A stretch of 11,576 bases of DNA from Acutalibacter sp. GTDB lineage: Bacteria > Bacillota > Clostridia > Oscillospirales > Acutalibacteraceae. This document shows positions 1 to 6,919 of this stretch, piece after piece (within the stretch, counting starts at the first letter, position 1; each line of letters starts with the position of its first letter). A model generated the notes under the pieces. That model was not told the origin of the DNA. It made no database searches and worked only from the letters and a program-made list of their open reading frames with translations. The position numbers and the translations under genes are program-made. The stretch lies in contig JAAWSH010000024.1 of NCBI GenBank assembly GCA_022801475.1, positions 1-11,576 of the forward strand. The letters run 5' to 3'.

Positions 1-1020
1 CATGAATACGGCCCCTGCCTGGCTCATGCCTACCCCGTGGCCCCAGCCTCGGACCGTGAAGTGGAAGCTTCCCTCTGTATATTCCCAGGAGAAGCACGCG
101 CTTCTCAGTCCAAAAGCTGCTCGTAGCTGGGTTCCAGTAACCGTTTTGCCGCCCAGCAGCGCGGATTTCACTAGCCGGGAGGGGGTGTACTCCACATTAG
201 AAAGCCATTCCTCCGCAGGGCCGGAGAGGTCTGGCGGGTCCTTCGCGAAGTATTCTGCGGCGGCGGATTTCAGAGCTTCTTCCGTAAGGTCAATGCGGCT
301 TAGATAGCCGTCGCTAAAAGCGTCCCCAGGGCTGGCCACTGCTTGAAGATAGGGGTGTTCCAGCCCTGCCGAGGGGGACCAAACATTTTCCACGGCCTCT
401 GTGCTGCCTGGGGAGATAGCAAAGTAACAGCACAGTGCGGACTGGCCCCCGTAAGTAAGCTGCTGGCCATAGACCGCATCTACCACTTTCGTCAGTAAAC
501 TGTGGTACTGGTCAAAGTCTTCACCCCAGCGTTCCCGCATGGCGTTTTCAGGCACATAGACCAGCCAGCGGCTGGGGTCGTAGGTAATCTCCTGGCCTTC
601 GGCCCGCAGGCGGCTGTAGTAGCTGTAGGAAGCTACAGCCTGGGCCTTTAGTGCTTCTTCGGGGGAAGAAAGGTCCATCTCGCAGGCTAGACAGGCGGCT
701 AAAAATTCTTTGCCCTCTACGGTGACGGTCTCTCCTGTGTTATTTTCTGTTAAAGTAAAGGTGTCGGGCTCTTGGGCAGTGTTCCCAGGCAGACGCTGGC
801 CTTGTAAAAAGTCCGGGGCTGGTCCCAAAGCGGAGGATGAAGAGCTTGCGGTAGAAGGGGCGGACTCTTTCTCGACTGGAGTTTGGGGAGAATCGCTGGG
901 GGAAAGAGCGTCCACATGGCCTGCGCCGTAAATGGCGGCTGGCGCTAAGGTGAGAATGAGATAAAGCGCTAAAAAGGCCAGCAGCAGCCGCTTGCCGCCA
1001 GAGGATCCGGTGTTCTTCAT
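1..1020 (-). CDS. spoIID: Stage II sporulation protein D (SpoIID), 3' end outside window
   Basis: Reading the minus strand from the ATG at 1020-1018 gives 340 uninterrupted residues to the window edge; no stop is reached, so the C-terminus is missing. Residues about 10-32 form a hydrophobic signal/anchor helix, followed by a Ser/Pro/Glu-rich linker (about 35-75) and the SpoIID domain. In the segment ACEMDLSSPEEALKAQAVAS, E114 aligns with the catalytic glutamate of this lytic-transglycosylase family. Residues CYFAISPGSTEAVENVW (198-214) and the near-terminal GWGHGVGMSQAGA (325-337) are family signatures. Known role: SpoIID is anchored in the mother-cell membrane, cleaves peptidoglycan glycan strands and drives engulfment of the forespore with SpoIIM and SpoIIP. 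A modest ribosome site, AAAGGA, lies about 12 bases before the ATG. It is divergent from citrate synthase. In Bacillus the gene is sigma-E controlled, but I found no convincing sigma-E promoter here. Confidence 0.93.
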   Translation of the reverse strand, partial: MKNTGSSGGKRLLLAFLALYLILTLAPAAIYGAGHVDALSPSDSPQTPVEKESAPSTASSSSSALGPAPDFLQGQRLPGNTAQEPDTFTLTENNTGETVTVEGKEFLAACLACEMDLSSPEEALKAQAVASYSYYSRLRAEGQEITYDPSRWLVYVPENAMRERWGEDFDQYHSLLTKVVDAVYGQQLTYGGQSALCCYFAISPGSTEAVENVWSPSAGLEHPYLQAVASPGDAFSDGYLSRIDLTEEALKSAAAEYFAKDPPDLSGPAEEWLSNVEYTPSRLVKSALLGGKTVTGTQLRAAFGLRSACFSWEYTEGSFHFTVRGWGHGVGMSQAGAVFM

Positions 1021-1142
1021 TGGGAAGCCACGTCCTTTCTCTAATTTTTTGACACTCCAAAAGTTTGCTGTTTTTAATTTTTTTGTAGAACAGTATTTCA
1101 AAAACTCATTTAAAACACATGGTTTATTTGGATGTTTCATTA

Positions 1143-1178
1143 AATTTTGCATTTTTATATTTAATATATTGCAAAATC
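1143..1178. repeat. Spaced inverted repeat upstream of the citrate synthase promoter
   Basis: ATTTTGCA (1144-1151) is matched exactly by TGCAAAAT (1170-1177), with 18 AT-rich bases between. The right arm ends three bases before the -35 box of the citrate synthase promoter, and the whole element lies between the two divergent genes. It could be an operator for a dimeric regulator, or simply chance symmetry within an AT-rich UP-like tract. Confidence 0.4.
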
Positions 1179-1180
1179 TC

Positions 1181-1209
1181 TTGACTTGTTCGGGAGGAAC
1201 GTATAAAAT
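1181..1209 (+). promoter_or_regulatory. Sigma-A promoter of the citrate synthase gene
   Basis: TTGACT (1181-1186) and TAAAAT (1204-1209) are separated by 17 bases. Each box differs from consensus at one position. The roughly 100 bases upstream are very AT-rich, as in promoters with UP elements. Transcription should start near 1216, leaving a leader of about 24 nt with an AAAGGAGG ribosome site at 1224-1231, too short for a riboswitch. Confidence 0.75.
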
Positions 1210-1239
1210 AGTAGAATCACGCAAAAGGAGGACCATACC

Positions 1240-2607
1240 ATGCAGCGCCTAAACAATGAGAGCCCGCAGAGTACCACCATCCAGGAGCTTTGCGCCGAAT
1301 ATTGCGCGAATAACACAATTTCAAGAGAACAATACGAGCATTATGATGTAAAACGTGGCTTACGGAATGCCGATGGCACTGGTGTGATGGCCGGTCTGAC
1401 CCATGTGTGCAATGTGCATGGCTACCTTATTGCCGACGGAGACAAAATTCCTGACAGAGGACGGCTTACCTATCGAGGCATCAGTATCGAGGACATTGTG
1501 GCAGGATGTCAGGCCGAGGGACGGTTTGGTTTTGAAGAGATCGTTTGGCTGTTAATTTTCGGCAAACTGCCTAACCGCAGGCAGTTTAACCGTATGTGCA
1601 ATCTATTATATGATAATCGGGAGTTGCCCGAGTATTTCCCTGAGGACATGATCATCAAAGCGCCCTCCAAAAATGTCATGAATAAGTTGGCCCGGTCGGT
1701 GATGGCCTTGTATTCTTATGATGACGATCCAGAGGACGGTTCGCTGGAGAATAACATGCGCCAGAGCATCTCTCTTATTGCCCGGATGCCCTCTATTATG
1801 GCCTATGCCTACCAGGTGAAGCGCCGGCATTTTGATAAAAAGAGCATGTTCTTCCACCCCTACGAGCCCAGCCACTGTACTGCCGAGGCCATTCTGAACG
1901 CCCTGCGTCCAGACAGGCAATTTACCCGGAAAGAGGCTGAGATGCTGGACCTATGCATGGTGCTGCATGCTGAGCATGGCGGCGGAAATAACTCTACCTT
2001 TACCACCCGGGTGCTCACCTCGGCGGGCACAGATATTTACTCGGCCATTGGCGCGGCGGTTGGCTCTTTGAAGGGCTACCGTCATGGTGGAGCGAACCAC
2101 CGGGTGCGCCGGATGATGGATGAAATCATGGAAAACGTGAAAGACTGGCAGGATGAGGATGCGGTGTGCGCCTACCTGGAGAAGATTCTGCGGGGCGAGG
2201 CAGGCGATGGCAGTGGGCTGATCTATGGGGTGGGCCATGCTATCTATACTTTGTCCGATCCCCGGGCAGTGATTTTAAAAACCCAGGCCCGCAGCTTAGC
2301 AGTGGAAAAAGGTTATGATAAAAAGCTGGCTCTATATGAGCTGGTAGAACGGCTTGCACCGGGCGCTTTCTTTAAGGTGACCGGGAATGAGAAAGTCATC
2401 AGTGCCAATGTGGATTTCTATTCGGGTCTGGTATATGAAATGCTGGGGATTCCAGAGGACTTGTTCACCCCCATGTTTGCTGTGTCCAGAATTGCCGGCT
2501 GGTGCGCCCACCGCATCGAAGAGCTGACTACAGGAGGCCGCATTATGCGTCCGGCCTACCGGGCGCTGCCGGTGAAGCAGGCCTATGTGCCGCTGGACCA
2601 GCGGTAA
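1240..2607 (+). CDS. gltA: Citrate synthase
   Basis: The 455-residue product condenses acetyl-CoA and oxaloacetate to citrate in the cytoplasm (type I-like, ATP-independent). Visible signatures in order: LTYRGISIEDI (76-86), LHAEHGGGNNST (242-253), GSLKGYRHGGAN (275-286), GVGHAIYTLSDPRA (330-343), NVDFYSGLVYEMLG (390-403) and SRIAGWCAHRIEE (416-428). H282, H333 and D392 fit the catalytic His/His/Asp triad. The usual GHRVY motif reads GHAIY here, so the arginine after the catalytic histidine is replaced by alanine; I recall this in longer citrate synthases of anaerobic Firmicutes, so it need not mean loss of activity. The ATG at 1240 lies 8 bases after AAAGGAGG. The gene is monocistronic, with its own promoter and terminator and no aconitase or isocitrate dehydrogenase nearby. 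In a fermenter its likely job is 2-oxoglutarate/glutamate synthesis. A 2-methylcitrate synthase activity cannot be excluded. Confidence 0.95.
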   Translation: MQRLNNESPQSTTIQELCAEYCANNTISREQYEHYDVKRGLRNADGTGVMAGLTHVCNVHGYLIADGDKIPDRGRLTYRGISIEDIVAGCQAEGRFGFEEIVWLLIFGKLPNRRQFNRMCNLLYDNRELPEYFPEDMIIKAPSKNVMNKLARSVMALYSYDDDPEDGSLENNMRQSISLIARMPSIMAYAYQVKRRHFDKKSMFFHPYEPSHCTAEAILNALRPDRQFTRKEAEMLDLCMVLHAEHGGGNNSTFTTRVLTSAGTDIYSAIGAAVGSLKGYRHGGANHRVRRMMDEIMENVKDWQDEDAVCAYLEKILRGEAGDGSGLIYGVGHAIYTLSDPRAVILKTQARSLAVEKGYDKKLALYELVERLAPGAFFKVTGNEKVISANVDFYSGLVYEMLGIPEDLFTPMFAVSRIAGWCAHRIEELTTGGRIMRPAYRALPVKQAYVPLDQR

Positions 2608-2686
2608 CACAAGGTGATGGACATCCTTCCCTATAAGCCTATTAGAAACAGCTGATAGATATGCTTAGTTACAGAAAATTATAATG

Positions 2687-2711
2687 AAAGGACCCTGTGG
2701 GGTCCTTTTTT
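2687..2711 (+). terminator. Rho-independent terminator after citrate synthase
   Basis: A perfect 9-bp stem, AAAGGACCC (2687-2695) with GGGTCCTTT (2700-2708), closes a TGTG loop and runs into TTTTTT (2706-2711). It lies about 80 bases after the citrate synthase stop. Confidence 0.9.
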
Positions 2712-2740
2712 CTGTGGGGAACAGCAGGGGCAAAAAACTA

Positions 2741-2769
2741 TTGGAAAATTGGCAGGATTGTGGTACAAT
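2741..2769 (+). promoter_or_regulatory. Extended -10 promoter of the membrane protein/GNAT unit
   Basis: TTGGAA (2741-2746), a 17-base spacer and TACAAT (2764-2769), preceded by a TG extended -10 element (TGG at 2761-2763). Transcription would start near 2776, compatible with either candidate start codon of the downstream gene (2802 or 2826). Confidence 0.65.
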
Positions 2770-2801
2770 AGAATCCAAAATGCTTCGGGAGATGAAACTA
2801 C

Positions 2802-3722
2802 ATGAATCACATCAAAGGAAAGGCCATGGACATAGGGTTGGCTGCTGTGCTGGCGGGAGCTGTTTTGGGGATCGTTCTGAGGCTGGTTCTGATGCTGAAC
2901 TTTTTCGATTATAACACAGGATTCTACACAGATAACGGTCTGATGGCCTGGCTTAGCCTAGGGGGGCCTGTACTGGGAGCAGCGCTGGCGGGGGTTGTCT
3001 GTTACCGGGGCAGGGAGTTGTTTGGTTGTTATGAGTGGAAGAGGGGCACAGGCACTGGAGTACTTGCATGCCTGTCCGGGGTCTTTTTGCTGCGGCTGGG
3101 GGCCATAATGGTCCAGGATTACCACAATTTCTTAAAATCCGGTCTGTCCCAATACGACTCGGTGAAGCAAGGCGTCTTGCATGTGTTGTTCATTGTGGCC
3201 AGTCTGATATTTGGTTTGGTGCAGGTAGCCACTTCTATAGGCTTTATTCTAGGAAAAAATATTTTCAAGAAACTGCCACTGCTTTACCTGGCCGGTCCAT
3301 TTTGGGGGATTTCTTATCTGATTTTGGTGTATCTGTTTTACGCCAAATCCTCTTCGGTGGTGGAAAATATTTTTGCCGTGATAGGCGCTGCGGCGCTGTT
3401 GCTAAGCCTATTCTACGTATGCCGGATTTTTGCTGGAGTAGAGGTGCCTGGTGCGGCCAGACGGCTGTTTGCTGCTGGTGGGGTGGCGGTTACAATGGTA
3501 TTGAGTTATGTTGTGGGAAATATAACATTGTTTTTTCAAGGTAAAACCTATGTGGGCGAAATGCCTGTGGAGTGCCAGATGGGTGGTCTGCTGACAGTTC
3601 TGTTTGTATTGGCATTTATGTGTCATTACAATCGACATAGAGTTTCAGATCCTAAGAAGATTTTGGCGGTAGAGTCTGTAACATCCAAGGATTCGGAAGA
3701 GGAAGATGGCGATGGAGCATAA
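2802..3722 (+). CDS. Uncharacterised polytopic membrane protein
   Basis: I do not recognise the family. The 306-residue product shows about eight hydrophobic segments, near residues 11-33, 50-67, 85-104, 125-150, 158-181, 187-208, 222-243 and 258-275, and ends in an acidic tail (VTSKDSEEEDGDGA) expected in the cytoplasm. There is no ATP-binding or protease motif and no charged pattern that would name it a transporter. Two starts are plausible: ATG at 2802 (GGGAG 10 bases upstream) and ATG at 2826 (AAAGGA 6 bases upstream, a slightly better spacing), which would remove eight residues. The stop overlaps the start of the acetyltransferase by 17 bases, so the two are co-transcribed and probably translationally coupled. 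No function is inferred. Confidence 0.8.
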   Translation: MNHIKGKAMDIGLAAVLAGAVLGIVLRLVLMLNFFDYNTGFYTDNGLMAWLSLGGPVLGAALAGVVCYRGRELFGCYEWKRGTGTGVLACLSGVFLLRLGAIMVQDYHNFLKSGLSQYDSVKQGVLHVLFIVASLIFGLVQVATSIGFILGKNIFKKLPLLYLAGPFWGISYLILVYLFYAKSSSVVENIFAVIGAAALLLSLFYVCRIFAGVEVPGAARRLFAAGGVAVTMVLSYVVGNITLFFQGKTYVGEMPVECQMGGLLTVLFVLAFMCHYNRHRVSDPKKILAVESVTSKDSEEEDGDGA

Positions 3723-4284
3723 GGGTACGCAGCGGCTGGATACGCCGCGCCTGGTATTGCGGCGATTCGTCCCGGAGGACCTGGAGTCTTTTTATCAGCA
3801 CTGTTTAAGTGACAGCCAGGTTTGGCGCTGGACCAGTTACCCCCGGGTGGAAGAGCTTTGGGAGGCGCAGAGTAAGGCGGGGCTGTTTACCCCTAACTGG
3901 TTTGCCGCCTATGAGCGTCCGGACCGCTACAGCTGGGCCATTGCGGAAAAGCCGGAGGGGCCGGCCATTGGCAGAGTATTTGGAATGCATCCGAACGACA
4001 GGGCCCAGGAGGTGGAACTGGCCTATGAGCTAGGACAGGCGTTCTGGGGACAGGGCTATATGACCGAGGCCGTGAGGGCCGTGCTGCGGTTCTTTTTTGA
4101 GGATGTGGGATTTTTCCGGGTTCATGCCAACCACGCGGACCAGAACCCCGCCTCTGGCCGGGTAATGCAAAAATGCGGGATGCGCTATGAGGGGATCATG
4201 CGCAAGGCCTGCGTGTGTAACGGCGGGCGGTTCGACCAGGTAAACTATGCCCTGCTGCGGGAGGAGTATGGGAAGGAAAGCTGA
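3706..4284 (+). CDS. GNAT acetyltransferase, RimJ/RimL-like
   Basis: The 192-residue product has the layout of the RimJ/RimL branch of GCN5-related N-acetyltransferases (Acetyltransf_3 type), which transfer acetyl from acetyl-CoA to protein N-termini, small amines or antibiotics. It opens with LDTPRLVLRRFVPEDLESFY (11-30), typical of the family. The acetyl-CoA loop is ELGQAFWGQGYMTEAV (108-123), and NPASGRVMQKCGMRYEGIMR (147-166) is the characteristic motif B region. It starts inside the end of the membrane protein gene. A second ATG two codons later (3712) is better spaced from AGAGGAAG and may be the real start. The substrate is not predictable. Confidence 0.88.
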   Translation: MAMEHKGTQRLDTPRLVLRRFVPEDLESFYQHCLSDSQVWRWTSYPRVEELWEAQSKAGLFTPNWFAAYERPDRYSWAIAEKPEGPAIGRVFGMHPNDRAQEVELAYELGQAFWGQGYMTEAVRAVLRFFFEDVGFFRVHANHADQNPASGRVMQKCGMRYEGIMRKACVCNGGRFDQVNYALLREEYGKES

Positions 4285-4662
4285 TGGAATCTCTCTGTCA
4301 CGGCTGGTGGGCGCGGAATATAGTCCCGATGTGTATAAGGCCCTGTTGGTACATGGAGGAGAGGGTTGAATGCAACTATGGCGGTTTGAGGAATCGCTCT
4401 GGAAAGGCAGAGGGAGATAACAGGCCGCGTCAAAGACGCTATCTCGCAAAACAGCTTTTTCCAGAGAAGGGAAGAGGCTGCTTTTTGTTAAGAATATTTT
4501 GCCGCTGTCCGCAACTAGGTTTTACGGGAAAAAGCGGATGGGAACCGGGGGTTGAAAGAATATTTCAGGCTGATTATTCTTGGTAAAGGCTTGTATTTTT
4601 GGAAGAAATGTATTAAAATAAGAGTAGTTCGGCACCCCATCAAATTACAGGAGGTCATTCCA
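4285..4662 (+). other. Poorly explained interval upstream of gap; possible gene remnants
   Basis: No clear gene fills these 378 bases. A 33-codon reading frame at 4268-4369 (beginning MGRKADGISLSRLVGAEYSP) overlaps the acetyltransferase end and looks protein-like but has a badly spaced ribosome site. A 16-codon frame (4370-4420) begins at TGAATG after GGAGGAGA. A third frame after a stop at 4387-4389 reads GIALERQREITGRVKDAISQ and ends at 4494-4496. Together these could be a decayed gene or chance. A longer frame at 4284-4586 follows a good GGAAGG site but is Cys/Trp/Arg-rich and unconvincing. Weak hairpins exist near 4448-4490 and 4502-4537, neither a clean terminator, so how the upstream transcript ends is unclear. 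Confidence 0.3.
4591..4619 (+). promoter_or_regulatory. Likely promoter of the GAPDH gene
   Basis: TTGTAT (4591-4596), a 17-base spacer and TAAAAT (4614-4619). The -10 is good and the -35 matches only in TTG. A second candidate lies at 4552-4580 (TTGAAA, 17 bases, TATTCT). Codon choice in the gene suggests strong expression, so one or both are probably used. No CcpA or Rex operator was recognised. Confidence 0.45.
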
Positions 4663-5676
4663 ATGTCTGTAAAAGTTGCTATCAATGGTTTCGGCCGTAT
4701 TGGCCGTCTGGCTTTCCGCCAGATGTTCGGCGCTGAGGGCTACGAGGTTGTGGCCATTAATGATCTGACCAGCCCCAAGATGCTGGCTCATCTGCTGAAG
4801 TACGACTCCGCCCAGGGCCGCTACGCTCTGTGCGACAAGGTGGAGGCCGGTGAGGACTCCATTACTGTAGACGGCAAGACTATCAAGATCTATGCCGAGA
4901 AGAACGCCGCCGACCTGCCCTGGGGCGAGATCGGCGTGGATGTTGTGCTGGAGTGCACTGGCTTCTACTGCTCTAAGGAAAAGAGCCAGGCTCATATCGA
5001 CGCGGGCGCCAAGAAAGTGGTTATCTCCGCTCCTGCCGGTAAAGATCTGAAAACGATTGTGTTCAGTGTTAACGAGCAGACCCTGACCGCTGAGGATACC
5101 ATTATCAGCGCGGCTTCCTGCACCACCAACTGCCTGGCCCCCATGGCCGACACCCTGAACAAATACGCTCCCATCCAGAGCGGTATTATGACCACTGTGC
5201 ACGCTTTCACCGGCGACCAGATGGTTCTGGACGGCCCTCATCGTAAGGGTGACCTCCGACGCGCCCGTGCCGCCGCTGTGAACATTGTTCCCAACAGCAC
5301 CGGCGCTGCCAAGGCCATTGGCCTGGTTATTCCCGAGCTGAATGGCAAGCTCATTGGCTCTGCCCAGCGTGTTCCCGTGCCCACTGGCTCCACCACTATT
5401 CTGGTGGCTGTTGTAAAGGGCGAGAACGTTACCGCTGAGGGGATCAATGCCGCGATGAAGGCAGCTGCCTCTGACTCCTTCGGCTACACCGAGGAGCCCC
5501 TGGTTTCCTCCGACATTATCGGCATTACCTATGGTTCTCTGTTTGATGCTACCCAGACCATGGTTACCGAGATCGGCGACGGTTTGTATCAGGTGCAGGT
5601 AGTTTCCTGGTATGACAATGAGAACAGCTACACCAGCCAGATGGTGCGCACTATTAAGTACTTTGCTTCCATCTAA
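4663..5676 (+). CDS. gap: Glyceraldehyde-3-phosphate dehydrogenase, NAD type
   Basis: The 337-residue product matches the usual length of the tetrameric glycolytic enzyme, which oxidises glyceraldehyde-3-phosphate with phosphate to 1,3-bisphosphoglycerate. The N-terminal Rossmann motif is [14 protein letters not shown] (7-20). D34 in AINDLT favours NAD over NADP. The active site [12 protein letters not shown] (149-160) carries catalytic C153, and H180 in [10 protein letters not shown] is its general-base partner. The C-terminal [16 protein letters not shown] (315-330) is canonical. ATG 4663 is preceded by AGGAGG (4649-4654) with an 8-base gap. The open frame continues 37 codons upstream, but that extension has no family similarity and no ribosome site. 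Codon use is strongly biased (GCC, CTG, AAG, GGC), as in highly expressed genes. It is a single-gene unit without pgk or tpiA beside it. Confidence 0.97.
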   Translation: MSVKVAINGFGRIGRLAFRQMFGAEGYEVVAINDLTSPKMLAHLLKYDSAQGRYALCDKVEAGEDSITVDGKTIKIYAEKNAADLPWGEIGVDVVLECTGFYCSKEKSQAHIDAGAKKVVISAPAGKDLKTIVFSVNEQTLTAEDTIISAASCTTNCLAPMADTLNKYAPIQSGIMTTVHAFTGDQMVLDGPHRKGDLRRARAAAVNIVPNSTGAAKAIGLVIPELNGKLIGSAQRVPVPTGSTTILVAVVKGENVTAEGINAAMKAAASDSFGYTEEPLVSSDIIGITYGSLFDATQTMVTEIGDGLYQVQVVSWYDNENSYTSQMVRTIKYFASI

Positions 5677-5711
5677 AAACAGAAGGATTGCGTAAAAAGA
5701 GTTCGACAGTG

Positions 5712-5740
5712 AAAAAGCCCCGGGAAACTTGGGGCTTTTT
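5712..5740 (+). terminator. Rho-independent terminator after gap
   Basis: A perfect 10-bp stem, AAAAAGCCCC (5712-5721) with GGGGCTTTTT (5731-5740), around a 9-base loop. The 3' arm itself supplies the T-run. It begins 36 bases after the GAPDH stop. Confidence 0.92.
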
Positions 5741-5822
5741 CTATTTTGTTTGCTAAGCTGGGGGAAGTCAGCATTTTGGGAATAAATTACCTTTTATTTT
5801 TCGTTATAAAGGAGGTTTGGCT

Positions 5823-6185
5823 GTGAAAAAGTGGTACGATGAAGAGTTTGAATGGGAGATTGAAGTAACGGGTTATCTTCATGGGGACAAGACGGAGGGA
5901 TACTGCCGCAACGGCGAGGAAATTGGCGACCTTTACACCTGTACCTACGGCTGTCCGGTGAACCAGCAGGGCCATGGTATTTGTTCTAAGACCATGATGA
6001 TTCTATTCCCCATTATGGAGGCTGTGCGCAGCGGCGGCGATCTGCAAAATCTGGGTGGTAGCGGGAGATACTGTAAGGATGTGGTGTGCCCGGACGGCTG
6101 CGTAAAGTTTTGCGTGACAGCGAAGAAGCGGGAAGGGCAAAACTTTTTTAAAGGAAATCTCCCGACGGAGGATTTTGTATCATGA
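5823..6185 (+). CDS. Cysteine-rich TIGR04076-like protein
   Basis: The 120-residue product resembles the TIGR04076 family of small uncharacterised proteins: a cysteine with GEEIGD (28-36), then a GHGIC segment (50-54), a helix leading to SGGDLQNLG (70-78), and CPDGCVKFCVTAK (89-101), close to the family's terminal CPDG motif. Eight cysteines (28, 40, 44, 54, 84, 89, 93, 97) suggest metal binding or redox chemistry, but this is inference. Start: GTG at 5823 sits 7 bases after AAAGGAGG (5808-5815). An in-frame TTG at 5817 would leave only one base and is rejected. The stop overlaps the next start in ATGA, so the pair is translationally coupled. No convincing promoter was found in the 80 bases upstream, although a terminator isolates it from gap. 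Confidence 0.8.
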   Translation: MKKWYDEEFEWEIEVTGYLHGDKTEGYCRNGEEIGDLYTCTYGCPVNQQGHGICSKTMMILFPIMEAVRSGGDLQNLGGSGRYCKDVVCPDGCVKFCVTAKKREGQNFFKGNLPTEDFVS

Positions 6186-6838
6186 TTGAAATTATATCTT
6201 GGACAAAAGAGTTGGCGGGGCAGCTGCGCCAGGTCTTTGGAGAACGGCTGTGGTTTGTGGGGTACCAGGGCAGTTATGGCAGGGGAGAGGCTACGGAGAA
6301 TAGCGATATTGATATAGTCACAGTGTTGGATACTGTGACGACAGCGGATTTAAGCAGATACCGGGAGACGGTACGAACCATGCCCCAGAGCGAGCTGGCC
6401 TGTGGTTTTATTTGCGGAGAGGCGGAGCTGCGGGCTTGGCCCCGGTTCGACCTGCTGGGCCTGGTACTGGACACCAAGCCGGTGCTGGGCAGTTTGCGGG
6501 AGATGACGCCGAACTTTACGCAGGAGGATCTGCGGCAGTCCATTACTGCCAGTTCCTCGGCGATTTACCACAGCCTTTGTCATAGCTATCTGTATGATAA
6601 GGACCCCCAGGCGGTGTTGCCCGCACTGTGTAAATCCGCATTTTTTTGCCTGCGGCTTTTGGCTTTGGAGCGCACGAAGGTCTACTATGCGTCCAAAAGA
6701 GAACTGCTGCCTGCGCTGGAAGGGCGGGAGAGGGAGATCTTGGAGTGGTCCATCACGCCGGAGGCTCTGGCGCAACAGAAAACGGAGCGTGTTTATGAAC
6801 AACTGATGGAATGGAGCGGCCGCGCTATGAGGGCATAG
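6182..6838 (+). CDS. Nucleotidyltransferase-fold protein
   Basis: The 218-residue product carries the DNA polymerase beta-like nucleotidyltransferase signature GSYGRGEATENSDIDIVTVL (30-49), with G30-S31 and the metal-binding D42 and D44. A third acidic residue may be D90 or D97 in the following strand region. The remainder (about 113-215) is helical with no named domain, resembling the helical partner domains of kanamycin/aminoglycoside nucleotidyltransferases and minimal MNT-type enzymes. Such proteins transfer NMP to small molecules, proteins or RNA. An aminoglycoside-resistance role is possible but not supported beyond fold. It is coupled to the cysteine-rich gene through a 4-base ATGA overlap, which implies joint production. 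It is not next to a HEPN gene, so an MNT-HEPN toxin-antitoxin pair is not supported. Confidence 0.8.
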   Translation: MIEIISWTKELAGQLRQVFGERLWFVGYQGSYGRGEATENSDIDIVTVLDTVTTADLSRYRETVRTMPQSELACGFICGEAELRAWPRFDLLGLVLDTKPVLGSLREMTPNFTQEDLRQSITASSSAIYHSLCHSYLYDKDPQAVLPALCKSAFFCLRLLALERTKVYYASKRELLPALEGREREILEWSITPEALAQQKTERVYEQLMEWSGRAMRA

Positions 6839-6864
6839 CGATATAAAAAAGTTAGAAAAACCAC

Positions 6865-6895
6865 TTGACTCGAACACCGTGTCGTAGTCTATACT
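6865..6895 (+). promoter_or_regulatory. MerR-type promoter with 19-base spacer
   Basis: TTGACT (6865-6870) and TATACT (6890-6895) are near-consensus but separated by 19 bases instead of 17, the hallmark of promoters that MerR-family activators untwist. It lies directly upstream of a MerR-family gene, with transcription expected near 6902 and an 18-base leader. Confidence 0.82.
6867..6889. promoter_or_regulatory. Dyad operator for the MerR-family regulator
   Basis: A symmetric element, GACT-N3-ACAC-N-GTGT-N3-AGTC, centred on 6878 fills the spacer between the -35 and -10 boxes. Eight bases per half match perfectly. Position and symmetry fit a MerR-family operator and imply autoregulation by the adjacent gene product. 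Confidence 0.75.
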
Positions 6896-6919
6896 GGGAA
6901 CCAGGAAGGAGCGAGGGCC

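Noticed and set aside
740..1060. Minus-strand open frame of 106 codons
   Set aside because: It is a shadow of spoIID in another frame; the true frame has the SpoIID motifs and runs off the window edge.
2684..2914. Open frame of 76 codons
   Set aside because: It runs through the citrate synthase terminator and the next promoter and overlaps the membrane protein gene without a ribosome site.
4483..4500. Rex operator upstream of gap (TTGTTAAGAATATTTTG)
   Set aside because: The left half fits TTGTTA but the right half does not give TAACAA, and it lies over 90 bases upstream of the preferred promoter.
4284..4586. 100-codon frame starting at TGATG after the acetyltransferase with a good ribosome site
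   Set aside because: Composition is Cys/Trp/Arg-rich with no recognisable fold, and it overlaps the gap upstream region; kept only as part of an unexplained interval.
4552..4662. 37-codon N-terminal extension of GAPDH
   Set aside because: No family similarity and no ribosome site; the ATG at 4663 has AGGAGG at ideal spacing.
5817..5822. TTG start two codons upstream of the cysteine-rich protein
   Set aside because: Only one base separates it from AAAGGAGG; the GTG at 5823 is correctly spaced.
6182..6838. MNT-HEPN toxin-antitoxin module
   Set aside because: The adjacent gene is a cysteine-rich TIGR04076-like protein with no HEPN R-x4-6-H motif, and the nucleotidyltransferase is longer than minimal MNT proteins.
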